A stretch of DNA of 64,000 bases from Thermoanaerobacterium sp. PSU-2 (GTDB lineage Bacteria; Bacillota; Thermoanaerobacteria; Thermoanaerobacterales; Thermoanaerobacteraceae): the NCBI RefSeq assembly GCF_002102475.1, contig NZ_MSQD01000004.1:62001-126000 (forward strand), in the 5' to 3' direction. Under the pieces are notes generated by a model that was not told the origin of the DNA, ran no database searches, and saw only the letters and a list, made by a program, of their open reading frames with translations. This document shows, piece after piece, positions 17,465 through 25,390 of this stretch. Position 1 is the first letter of the stretch, and each line of letters starts with the position of its first letter. The position numbers were made by a program, and so were the translations under genes.

Positions 17465-18568
17465 TTAAAAATAAATTTCCTTTCCTGCTTCAGCAGATTT
17501 ATAAATTGCATCCAATATCTTTGTTACAACAAATGCTTGTTCTGGCTTTACAAGAGGCTCAGTATCATTTATGATAGATTCCAACCATTGTCTTGATTCA
17601 ATTACGCCCGGCTCTGATTCACTACCAGAAAAATATGCAACAGCTCCGGCTGCAGAATTCCTCTCTTCAGTTAACATTCCATTATGAGCTCTATTATAGA
17701 TTAACTCATTTTCTCGATAGCCCATACCTGACTTTATCTCCGCTCCTGCTTTTGTGCCACAAAGCGTTGTTGCTGCTTCCCTAGCATCGGTAACATTTAA
17801 CGCCCATGATGCTTCTAAGAAAATTGTAGCTCCATTTTCCATCTTTATAAATCCAAACGCCGAATCTTCTACTTCAAAAGTCTTTGGATCCCATGGACCA
17901 AACAAATTGCCTTCTGGACCATCTTCCAATGTTCCTATTTTTTGGAATACAGAACCTGTTACTGAAACCGGCTTATAATTATTCATCATCCAAAGGGTTA
18001 AATCCAGTGCATGTGTTCCAATGTCTATCAATGGACCACCGCCTTGCTTTGATTTGTCTGGGAAAACACCCCATGTAGGAACTGCTCTTCTTCTAACTGC
18101 ATGTGCCTTAGCAAAATAAATTTCTCCTAATTCGCCTTTTTGACAAGCTTTATAAAGAGCCTGTACTTCTGGACGAAATCTATTTTGATACCCAATTGTG
18201 AATTTCTTTCCAGATTTTTTCCAAGCATCCATCATAGCCTGAGCCGCTTCAGTATTATGTGCCATAGGTTTTTCGCACAACACATGTTTTCCTGCTTCAA
18301 ATGCTGCTACTGTAATCGGACTATGTGATACGTTTGGTACCAAAACATGCACAACGTCTATTGAATCATCTTTTAATAATTCTTTATAATCGACATAGAC
18401 TTTTGCATCTTGTGTTCCATATTCTTTTGCTGCTTTTACTGCCCTTTCTTCTATTATGTCACAAAAAGCAACCATTTCGCATAAATCCTTGTTGAATTTT
18501 AATGCTGGAAGATGTTTCTGATTTGCAATTCCTCCACAACCAATTATTCCTACTCTTAATTTTTTCAT
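17465..18568 (-). CDS. Gfo/Idh/MocA oxidoreductase (region B)
   Basis: 367-residue NAD(P)-dependent dehydrogenase, close paralogue of 9137-10228. Shared blocks: VGIIGCGGIAN, HVLCEKPMA, GYQNRFRPEVQ, RRRAVPTWGVFPDK, GGGPLIDIGTHALDLTLWM, FGPWDPKTFEVEDSAFGF. Start ATG with GGAGGAAATAAAA upstream. It lies in the same strand unit as two deglycosidase-like alpha/beta pairs, and so is the best candidate in region B for the C3 dehydrogenase (DgpA-like) step, especially as the other dehydrogenase here is broken. Substrate and cofactor are inferred from the family. Confidence 0.85.
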   Translation of the reverse strand: MKKLRVGIIGCGGIANQKHLPALKFNKDLCEMVAFCDIIEERAVKAAKEYGTQDAKVYVDYKELLKDDSIDVVHVLVPNVSHSPITVAAFEAGKHVLCEKPMAHNTEAAQAMMDAWKKSGKKFTIGYQNRFRPEVQALYKACQKGELGEIYFAKAHAVRRRAVPTWGVFPDKSKQGGGPLIDIGTHALDLTLWMMNNYKPVSVTGSVFQKIGTLEDGPEGNLFGPWDPKTFEVEDSAFGFIKMENGATIFLEASWALNVTDAREAATTLCGTKAGAEIKSGMGYRENELIYNRAHNGMLTEERNSAAGAVAYFSGSESEPGVIESRQWLESIINDTEPLVKPEQAFVVTKILDAIYKSAEAGKEIYF

Positions 18569-18744
18569 TTTTATTTCCTCCTACTCATTTTATTAATTTT
18601 TGGTATTATTGGTATAATAAGGCATAATAAATTATACTTTGCATGTTTATAAATTATTTTTCAATTAAATTTAGAACAAAAACTATAACTTCATTGCTAA
18701 ATATATACTACTTATGCTGAACAATCATCTTTTTCATTTTTATT

Positions 18745-19792
18745 TTATTCAAACGCGATAGCCTCACCGCTCTCAGCCGATTCCCTTACCGCCTCCATAA
18801 CTGCTAATACTCTGCGCACCTCCGAAATCTTAATAAGAGACTCTGCTTTACCGTTTAACACATCTCTCACATTTTTATAAAAATCTACCCAGTCTGCTTC
18901 TACTTGCGGTAAAGGCTCTTCTGTAATGCCTCCAGGAGGAACCGGAGCAAACTGCCTTGTCGGACCAGCTATTGTCTCAGTGATTTGTGGCGGTAGCTTT
19001 TCTAGAAGCTTACCCGTACGGTAAATCGCACCATGGCATTCAAAGCTGTTTACCACAGCTGTTCCTTTATCTCCCGCCGCAATCCAACGTGGAGCATATT
19101 TTAACATATATGTTGAGAGCTCTATATGCACTGTTATACCATTATCCATCTTCATCAAAATCTTAAAGTAATCATCAACTTCCTCATGTAATACATTCTT
19201 TATATCTGCGTATAAACTTTTTATTTTCGCATTGGGCATCATAAAAAGTATTTGGTCGATTAGATGCGGCCCCCAATCGTAGAGCATGCCACCACCATAC
19301 TTTTTATACAAATGCCATTCGTGCATATACCCATTTGCTGAATGCAACTTAGATTCAATAGTAAAAATTTTACCTAAAATCCCTTCCTCATAAATTTTCT
19401 TTATAATGAGCATATCTTTATCCCATCTTCATTTTGGTGAGCGGTAAGAAATACCCCTTCTTTTTTGCATACTGCTTCCATTTCATCAAGTTCAGCCACA
19501 CTCAAAGCTGCAGGTTTTTCTGTAATAACATTTTTCTTAGCAGCAGCAGCTTTTAAACACATTTCCTTGTGCAAATGATTAGGTACAGTCAATACAACAG
19601 TATTAACATTTGAATCTGCTAAAAGTTCTTCGGCAAAGAATAGGTAACAAATCCATCTTTTTTACCTTCTTTAATTTTTTCCTCATCAATATCGCAAACA
19701 GCAACTACTTTTACACCAGCAATTCTTACGGCATTTTTTGCATGCCACTTTCCCATTCCTCCATAGCCTATAATACCTAAATGAATGTCCAT
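18745..19792 (-). pseudogene. Gfo/Idh/MocA oxidoreductase with two single-base deletions
   Basis: Three reading-frame pieces together align end to end with the intact protein at 6344-7387. Piece 1 (19792-19619) has LGIIGYGGMGKWHAKNA and ends VTYSLPKNF-stop; adding one base near 19635 restores the path into AEELLADSNVNTVVLTVPNH. Piece 2 (to about 19431) ends HQN; adding one base between 19431 and 19430 restores the family motif HQNRRWDKD and leads into piece 3 (MLIIKKIYEEGILG ... GGGMLYDWGPHLIDQ). Nothing else is missing, so the damage is recent or a sequencing error. An upstream GTG at 19801 is an alternative start. Confidence 0.85.
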
Positions 19793-19928
19793 AAAGTTCA
19801 CATTCCTTTCATTTTTAATTTTAATTGTCTGTAAACTTATACCAAATGATTATCTATGTCTTAATTATCAAGCATATAATTTTTTACAGATTTTGTAGTA
19901 ACAATGCATCATTTTAAGCTTCACCGTT

Positions 19929-20360
19929 TTAAACAATAATCATCTTCTTTCTGGAATAAGTACCTCCGTTAAATGTACTATATTCAACATCATCACTGAA
20001 TCGATCCATAGATGGTGGCATATAAGAAGCGCTAAAACCAAACCGTACACTAACGTCATGATAACCTTGCTTTAACCCACCAGCTTTTTTTACCTTTAGA
20101 ACTGCTGGTTCAGTGAGCCTCCAGAATTCCCGGCCGCTTTTAGCAAGTTCATCTGTCGTATACTCCTTACCATCAATAACCCAAATAATGGTATCCCACG
20201 GAAAAACTTCACCATCTACAATTACACGACCAGGTCGAATCTGAGACAACCAGACACCACGGTAATACGGTGATCGTATGCATAATTGAAAACCCACACA
20301 AACACCATTTTCATATATGTTGTGAAAACCTCTATATTGAATAACTTCTTTTTCTAACAT
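19929..20360 (-). CDS. C-glycoside deglycosidase beta subunit-like protein (DUF6379/CGDB), copy 2
   Basis: 143-residue cytosolic, beta-rich protein. Features matching the small beta subunit of C-glycoside deglycosidases (DgpB, DfgB, CarC type) are GFQLCIRSPYYRGVWLS, VIVDGEVFPWDTIIWVIDGKEYT, a VKKAGGLKQGYHDV segment and a final hydrophobic KKMIIV strand. In characterised systems this subunit forms a complex with a TIM-barrel alpha subunit that cleaves 3-keto-glycosides. The gene follows the alpha-like gene 20504-21367 (143-bp gap), so these two probably form one enzyme. Start ATG with GAGGAGG upstream. Family is fairly sure; substrate (C- or O-glycoside) is open. Confidence 0.8.
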   Translation of the reverse strand: MLEKEVIQYRGFHNIYENGVCVGFQLCIRSPYYRGVWLSQIRPGRVIVDGEVFPWDTIIWVIDGKEYTTDELAKSGREFWRLTEPAVLKVKKAGGLKQGYHDVSVRFGFSASYMPPSMDRFSDDVEYSTFNGGTYSRKKMIIV

Positions 20361-20396
20361 CTTTACTTCCTCCTCGTAATTATTTCAAACATAAAT

Positions 20397-20425
20397 CTTT
20401 ATCACCTCATAAAAATTTGATAAAG
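20397..20425. promoter_or_regulatory. Inverted repeat before the second beta-subunit gene
   Basis: CTTTATCA (20397-20404) and TGATAAAG (20418-20425) are perfect 8-bp arms 13 bp apart in the gap between the alpha and beta genes. It could be an operator or an mRNA hairpin setting the relative expression of the subunits. Function is inferred. Confidence 0.35.
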
Positions 20426-20503
20426 AATATATGACAATAGACCTTTTACGTTTACTTTTGAGATAACTATAGCTTTATATGAACAATTTTTAATCCGTCT
20501 TAT

Positions 20504-21367
20504 TTAATATCCCAATATCCGTTTCATCATCACATGATGTTTTCTTAACTCATGTGAAGTGTAGCCTGGAACATCTTTATTTAATCCTTCGTATTCGCTT
20601 ATCAAATAGCCATTCCATTTATGCTCTTTTAAAATTTCAAGTACTGGTGGATATGGAATCGTCATTTCATTAAAATCGTCATCCATCGCATTAAATTTTG
20701 CATGAATACATTTAACATATGGAAGCAATGGAATTAGTTCTTCTGGCTCCGAATGCCTTTCATCTGGATATGGTAATTCAGATAAATCAAAACGATTTTG
20801 AAATACGCTCATGTCAATATTCAATCCAAAATTCTGTGTATTGGTTTTTATAATGAAATCTACATAGTCCTCTACCATTTTATCTGATAAAATGGTGGGT
20901 AAATGGATTTCTGGACACATAACTACATCGTATTTTTCTGCAAGAGGAAACGCTGCTGTAATTATTTCCCTCCAGTTTTCAACTGGATTCAAAAAATCGT
21001 CTATGACACCCAGTTTTGTCCTCAATATGCGAAATCCAAGTTTGTTAGCAATTTTAAAATCCTGCTCCAACATTTCCAAGCATTCTTTTAATGTAAGATT
21101 TCTATCGCGATAAAGCCTTGTATCTAACCAATGACCATATTCTACTGGTTCAATTTCATATTTGTTGCACAAATGCTGCCATTTTTCCACAAATTCGTCA
21201 CTTAATTCTGGATAATTATCAATGTGCGAATTTGCTAAAATTTCTATTCCACAAGCCCCCATATCGTACAAATCTTTAAAGCAATCTTCTAATTCCATTG
21301 TTATACCAAATTCACCTGAATAACTATAAAGCGAAACACCTCGTTTAGGACCAATTATTTTATTCAT
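20504..21367 (-). CDS. C-glycoside deglycosidase alpha subunit-like TIM barrel, copy 2
   Basis: 287-residue COG1082-type TIM barrel with the N-terminal RGVSLYSYSGEFGI pattern. Metal-binding residues: Glu in VMCPEIHLP, Asp in GLNIDMSVF, His in CIHAKFNAMD, Glu in LISEYEGLN. The SLYSY start and HAKF/SEYEG motifs match the protein at 21528-22514 and the alpha (catalytic, metal-dependent) subunits DgpC/DfgA of deglycosidases better than ordinary epimerases. ATG 21367 has AAAGGTG about 9 bp upstream; a GTG at 21376 overlaps this site and is unlikely. The downstream small gene is its probable partner. Confidence 0.75.
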   Translation of the reverse strand: MNKIIGPKRGVSLYSYSGEFGITMELEDCFKDLYDMGACGIEILANSHIDNYPELSDEFVEKWQHLCNKYEIEPVEYGHWLDTRLYRDRNLTLKECLEMLEQDFKIANKLGFRILRTKLGVIDDFLNPVENWREIITAAFPLAEKYDVVMCPEIHLPTILSDKMVEDYVDFIIKTNTQNFGLNIDMSVFQNRFDLSELPYPDERHSEPEELIPLLPYVKCIHAKFNAMDDDFNEMTIPYPPVLEILKEHKWNGYLISEYEGLNKDVPGYTSHELRKHHVMMKRILGY

Positions 21368-21527
21368 ACATAACACACCTTTCTTGTTTTATTAAAGTGA
21401 ATAACATTTTTTGACCATCGCTAAATGTTACATGACTCACTCTACAATATCTTATTTCATTTTTTAACTACATAATTCCACTATTTATGCTTTTAACTTT
21501 TATAATTTCTTCCAAATCAATTTGATT

Positions 21528-22514
21528 TTATAGTTTCCCTAAAATATTCTTCTCCATCTTGATGTGACGCTTAATTTGTTCTATAGCATCATTTAAGTAA
21601 AAAGCATGTCCTTCATACTCGATCATAAGTGTACCTTCAAAACCCGAATCTACAATCATGGATAACAATTTTTCATACGGAATCGTTGTTTCAATACAGT
21701 CTTCATCAATATGATAAAATTTCGCATGAAAATATTTTGAATAAGGTAAAATAGTCTTAAAACCTTCCAGATCCGCTGGAGCAAAAGACAAATATCCAAA
21801 CCATTCGCTGACAGCCATTATCTCCGCTAAGCCGCCGCCCATTTCCTTTACCTTTGCAGCCATCTGTTCCTCAGTATATCCATTCCACCGATTGTCTATT
21901 ATAAACTGTAAAATCTCCGGCTTTGCACCAAGTTTTTCGAAACGTTCAACAGAAATGCGGTTTGGTCGTTCTATAAAGCATCCAAAATCAGGCACAAATC
22001 CTAACCACGGTGAGTCAATTTCTCTAAAAATTTGCAATAACTTTTGAACTTTTGGATCGCTGGGCCGTTCAGGAGCATGAACTTCATAACAGATGGTTAT
22101 GCCATAATATTCAGCTATCTTGGCAACTTCTTTATAAAATTCTTTTGATTTTGAAGGTAAACCACTTCTGAGATACTTACATCCAAGTTTTTTCGCTGTC
22201 ATAAGGTCGAATACTATTTCATTCAATATCTCGCGGTCATCCATGTCATGATCATGATGCTTGGCAAAATCCACATATCCCCCATAACTAAATGGCTGTA
22301 CACCATATTTTTTCGCCAATCTAGCACATTCATCAATTTCATTTTCACTGGGCGTCGGATAATTTTGAAAAACCTGAGCACCTACTAATTCAAACTTTTT
22401 GACTCCCAACCTATTCAAATCCTGAAACATTTGTTCAAAACTGTAATCATCTTCTTTAACAAAACGTTCAGTAAATCCATATAGAGAAACCCCTAAATCA
22501 ATATTTTGTTTCAT
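21528..22514 (-). CDS. C-glycoside deglycosidase alpha subunit-like TIM barrel, copy 1
   Basis: 328-residue TIM barrel. It starts LGVSLYGFTERFVKEDDYSF. Metal ligands: Glu in ICYEVHAPE, Asp in GFVPDFGCF, His in YFHAKFYHID, Glu in LMIEYEGHA. Its ATG (22514) lies inside the beta-subunit gene upstream, a 17-bp overlap that suggests translational coupling and equal amounts of both products, as expected of an alpha/beta complex. Compared with copy 2 it has an extra stretch (WNGYTEEQMAAKVKEMGGG). The remnant at 16842-17370 derives from this longer type. Expected chemistry by family: metal-assisted elimination from a 3-keto-glycoside. Confidence 0.78.
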   Translation of the reverse strand: MKQNIDLGVSLYGFTERFVKEDDYSFEQMFQDLNRLGVKKFELVGAQVFQNYPTPSENEIDECARLAKKYGVQPFSYGGYVDFAKHHDHDMDDREILNEIVFDLMTAKKLGCKYLRSGLPSKSKEFYKEVAKIAEYYGITICYEVHAPERPSDPKVQKLLQIFREIDSPWLGFVPDFGCFIERPNRISVERFEKLGAKPEILQFIIDNRWNGYTEEQMAAKVKEMGGGLAEIMAVSEWFGYLSFAPADLEGFKTILPYSKYFHAKFYHIDEDCIETTIPYEKLLSMIVDSGFEGTLMIEYEGHAFYLNDAIEQIKRHIKMEKNILGKL

Positions 22515-22956
22515 CTATTTCCCTCACTTTCCCTATTGCCATCTTTTTATGGCATGATCCATCTATCATACCATATATGCCTGGCCCAAAGCTCATATAT
22601 GGACTCTTATATTCTATATTAATGTCAACATCATGTACTCCTTCTGTAAGGCCTCCATTATAAACTCTCAAATGAGCTGCTTGTTTTATTCCCCAATACT
22701 CCGCATATAGCTTGGGAAGTTGTTCTATTGTAAAGAATTTGCCATTCAAATTAAACAACATAAGATCTGACGATATTTCCTTGCCATCAACAAACAATTT
22801 TATTTTTTGCACACTGGAAAGCGGCAAACCACGATAATAATTAATCCGTAGATCAAGATTAAAGCCTACAATTTTCCCATTTAAAGCAATATTATAGAAA
22901 CCGTCTTCACGAATTACCCTATCCTCGAAACCAAGTTTCATAAATTGAGTTGGCAT
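22498..22956 (-). CDS. C-glycoside deglycosidase beta subunit-like protein (DUF6379/CGDB), copy 1
   Basis: 152-residue protein of the same family as 19929-20360. Shared features: GFNLDLRINYYRGLPLSS, LFVDGKEISSDLMLFNLNGK, YNGGLTEGVHDVDI and a C-terminal KKMAI strand. It is the first gene of the alpha/beta pair, overlapping the alpha gene by 17 bp. Start ATG behind AAAGGAGTGTGAAAG. About 590 bp of non-coding DNA with regulatory-looking repeats lies upstream, so a promoter is likely there. By family it helps shape the active site for 3-keto-glycoside cleavage. Confidence 0.78.
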   Translation of the reverse strand: MPTQFMKLGFEDRVIREDGFYNIALNGKIVGFNLDLRINYYRGLPLSSVQKIKLFVDGKEISSDLMLFNLNGKFFTIEQLPKLYAEYWGIKQAAHLRVYNGGLTEGVHDVDINIEYKSPYMSFGPGIYGMIDGSCHKKMAIGKVREIDETKY

Positions 22957-23179
22957 CTTTCACACTCCTTTCAAGACGATCATAAAAATAATTATAAGCA
23001 AAACAATATTTTAGTTATGTTATATTAATGTTTATACCATCTCCTTTTATTTGAAATTTTTCCCAAAATCATTTTGTCTAAAAACTTAATTATATAAGTC
23101 AATTTTTCAGCATTGATACTTAATTTAGTTTAATTTTATTTTAGCATTTGTAATTTCAAAAAAACTTCTTTTTTTTGTG

Positions 23180-23191
23180 TTGATTAATCAA
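23180..23191. promoter_or_regulatory. Palindrome TTGATTAATCAA, candidate operator
   Basis: A perfect 12-bp palindrome 224 bp upstream of the beta-subunit start, followed by TCAAC at 23211-23215, which repeats the left half-site GTTGA (23179-23183) in inverted form. Candidate binding site for the region-B regulator; inferred from symmetry only. Confidence 0.35.
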
Positions 23192-23361
23192 TAATTTTAG
23201 TCAACCTATACAATTTAAATTTAAAAAAATGTAATTTAGATTAAAAAACATGATATGAAATTTAATCTCCAAGTAGTTTCTGTGTGACATTTTCGGAAAC
23301 AAGCTTAATCAAGCTGTAATATATATTTAGATAAAATCCTTGTAGTTGTTAAAATTCACTC

Positions 23362-23414
23362 CACTTCTACGGTTAATACATTAAATTGCAGAACATATTA
23401 ATGCCGTAGAAGTG
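23362..23414 (-). terminator. Hairpin after the symporter gene, possible terminator
   Basis: CACTTCTACGG (23362-23372) pairs with CCGTAGAAGTG (23404-23414), and TTAATA/TATTAA extend the stem past a 2-nt bulge. It lies 137 bp beyond the symporter stop. The minus-strand tail (GAGTGAATTTTAAC) is weak, while the plus-strand side is followed by ATTTATTTTTT, so it may terminate mainly plus-strand transcripts or act as an RNA element. Confidence 0.45.
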
Positions 23415-23550
23415 AGCATTTATTTTTTATACAAGTTTATATAGTAGATTATGCCGATGAATTTTCTCATCCATAGAAGATTAAAAACCTCTTCTGCAGA
23501 TATAATTATAATACTAAGTTATATCAAACAAGCTTTTCAAACTACGTTTT

Positions 23551-24963
23551 TTATATATTCTTTTGTTCGATTTCTATGTTCGCATTTCTTCGTATTTCAA
23601 GCTCACTTCTCATTTTTTGGAAAAGCTCGCTATCTATCTTATAGAATAGCATTGGAATTATTGCAAGCAACGTGAGAATAGCAGGTGCCAAATTAGTAAC
23701 TATATTTATCCCTTTCATTGCCAATTCTGTTTGAGTGGCATTAGGTACATAACCAAAAAACGCCAGTCCAGCCGCTCCAATGCTTCCTCCAAGAGCTGAA
23801 GCTATTTTGGTGGACAAACTTGTTGTAGAATAAATTGCTCCTTCTGCACGAGCTCCAATTTTCCACTCAGCATAATCTACAGTATCAGCTACCATACTGA
23901 ATATCATGGGAGCGCCAAAACCTCCAATACCAGATACAATTGTTCCTAATAATATCATTGGAATATTGTTATAAGGAGAAAAATAAATTATAAATAACCC
24001 TATACTTCCAACCAATGACGCAGCAATCGCAGTTCCTTTTTTACCAAGCTTTTTCGCTATATATGGTGTGAACATGACAGATATAGCACTGAATACTCCA
24101 TATACACCCATAAGAACAGATATCATATTAGGATTTTTCATATCGTATATTGCATAATAAGCTACCAAGCCTATCCTTCCAAACAAAGATGTTAGTTGTA
24201 ATAAAGCATATATTATAAGAGATATCAATTGTGAATTTTTTGCAACCGCTAAAAATGAGTCTTTCAACGTAAGTTTCTTATGTCTTGGAAGTTCAATCAC
24301 TTTTTTGCAATTTTTAAACACTGTCCAGAATAAAAGCACAGCAACTACTGAATAAAGCACTGTTGTCCAAAAATATCCAATTTGCTTATTTCCATTGCCA
24401 ATTTTTAGAATTAGGGGCATTGTTATCATTCCAATGACTATAGAGGCCACATTTGTAAAAAACATCCTGAATGAATTTAGAGAAGTCCTCTCGTTCATAT
24501 CTTGTGTCATAACAGTAGCCAAAGCACCATAAGGTACATTAACTGCTGAATATAACATACCTAACAATAGATAAGTTATATATGCATATACTATTTTACC
24601 TGTTATGGAAAATGGTGGAACTGTAAACGTAAGAATATTTATCATTGCAAAAAATATAGGCACATATAGTAAATATGGTCTAAAACGTCCATATTTGCTC
24701 TTTGTACGTTCAGCAACTAATCCAATCATAGGATCATAAAAAGCATCTACTACTCTAACAACCAAGAACATTGTAGCTACAACTACTGGAGCAATGCCAA
24801 ATGTATCAGTGTAAAATATCATTAAAAAAGACGAAACCATCGCCCAACTTAAATTACTGGCAAAGTCCCCTACGCCATAGCTAAGTTTTGTCATAAAGCT
24901 TAATTTGTTTTCTAAAGTAATGCTTTTCTGAGTTTGTAGATTTTTACTTACTTCATTTTCCAT
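23551..24963 (-). CDS. GPH-family sodium/proton:glycoside symporter
   Basis: 470-residue inner-membrane transporter of the glycoside-pentoside-hexuronide:cation symporter family (MelB/XynP type), about 12 membrane segments. Evidence: N-terminal KLSYGVGDFASNLSWAM, the MelB-like DAFYDPMIGLVAERTKSKYGRFRPYLL, and GFGAPMIFSMVADTVDYAEWKIGARAEG. Start ATG with GGAGGTATTAGA upstream. It is the first gene of region B on the minus strand and is separated from the deglycosidase-like genes by about 600 bp. It probably imports the glycoside used by these enzymes. The sugar is not identifiable from sequence. Confidence 0.85.
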   Translation of the reverse strand: MENEVSKNLQTQKSITLENKLSFMTKLSYGVGDFASNLSWAMVSSFLMIFYTDTFGIAPVVVATMFLVVRVVDAFYDPMIGLVAERTKSKYGRFRPYLLYVPIFFAMINILTFTVPPFSITGKIVYAYITYLLLGMLYSAVNVPYGALATVMTQDMNERTSLNSFRMFFTNVASIVIGMITMPLILKIGNGNKQIGYFWTTVLYSVVAVLLFWTVFKNCKKVIELPRHKKLTLKDSFLAVAKNSQLISLIIYALLQLTSLFGRIGLVAYYAIYDMKNPNMISVLMGVYGVFSAISVMFTPYIAKKLGKKGTAIAASLVGSIGLFIIYFSPYNNIPMILLGTIVSGIGGFGAPMIFSMVADTVDYAEWKIGARAEGAIYSTTSLSTKIASALGGSIGAAGLAFFGYVPNATQTELAMKGINIVTNLAPAILTLLAIIPMLFYKIDSELFQKMRSELEIRRNANIEIEQKNI

Positions 24964-25390
24964 TCTAATACCTCCATTTTATAATATTATTTTTAATAAG
25001 CTAAGTATACTGTCTATTAAAATAATAAGATAAATTTCTTCTTTAAAATATAAATTATTTAAACGATTTAATATGAAATTTTAAAACTTTTTCGATTTTA
25101 TTTCATATTTAAAAAAGAAAAATTAAATTTTAAATATATTTTTTTAATGTCATTTTTCAAATTGATTTAGTCCATAATCGAAAAAATTATTAGATTAAAT
25201 AGTCTTGTGATAAAATTAAAACAGATTTTGCATATGTTCATTCTAAATAATTTATCTAAACATTTGATTCAAACTGACATATCATCGAATTATTTTAAAA
25301 TATCTTATCTATATTTACCTTTAACACCAATATTACCTAAAAATGAAAAGCCATGCCGTCTTAAGCATGACTTCCAAGTTTTTTATTAAT
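24964..25390. other. Intergenic region upstream of the symporter
   Basis: 427 bp of highly AT-rich DNA. It contains the acyl-CoA ligase terminator (25350-25371) and presumably the symporter promoter on the minus strand. I see no supported gene and no clear operator. Confidence 0.4.
25350..25371 (-). terminator. Terminator of the acyl-CoA ligase unit
   Basis: GCCATGC (25350-25356) pairs with GCATGAC (25365-25371), 7 bp with one wobble. On the minus strand it is followed by TTTTCATTTTT. It lies 20 bp after the ligase stop codon. Confidence 0.65.

Larger units (their letters stand above)
22957..23550. other. Long intergenic region upstream of the first alpha/beta pair
   Basis: 594 bp, very AT-rich, no supported gene. 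It contains the 12-bp palindrome at 23180-23191, a GTTGA...TCAAC arrangement around it, and an extended hairpin at 23362-23414. A control region for the beta/alpha genes is likely, but no convincing -35/-10 pair could be fixed. Confidence 0.45.

Noticed and set aside
18745-19801. Three separate small genes instead of one pseudogene
   Set aside because: The pieces are colinear with one dehydrogenase and lack their own ribosome-binding sites; single-base corrections rejoin them.
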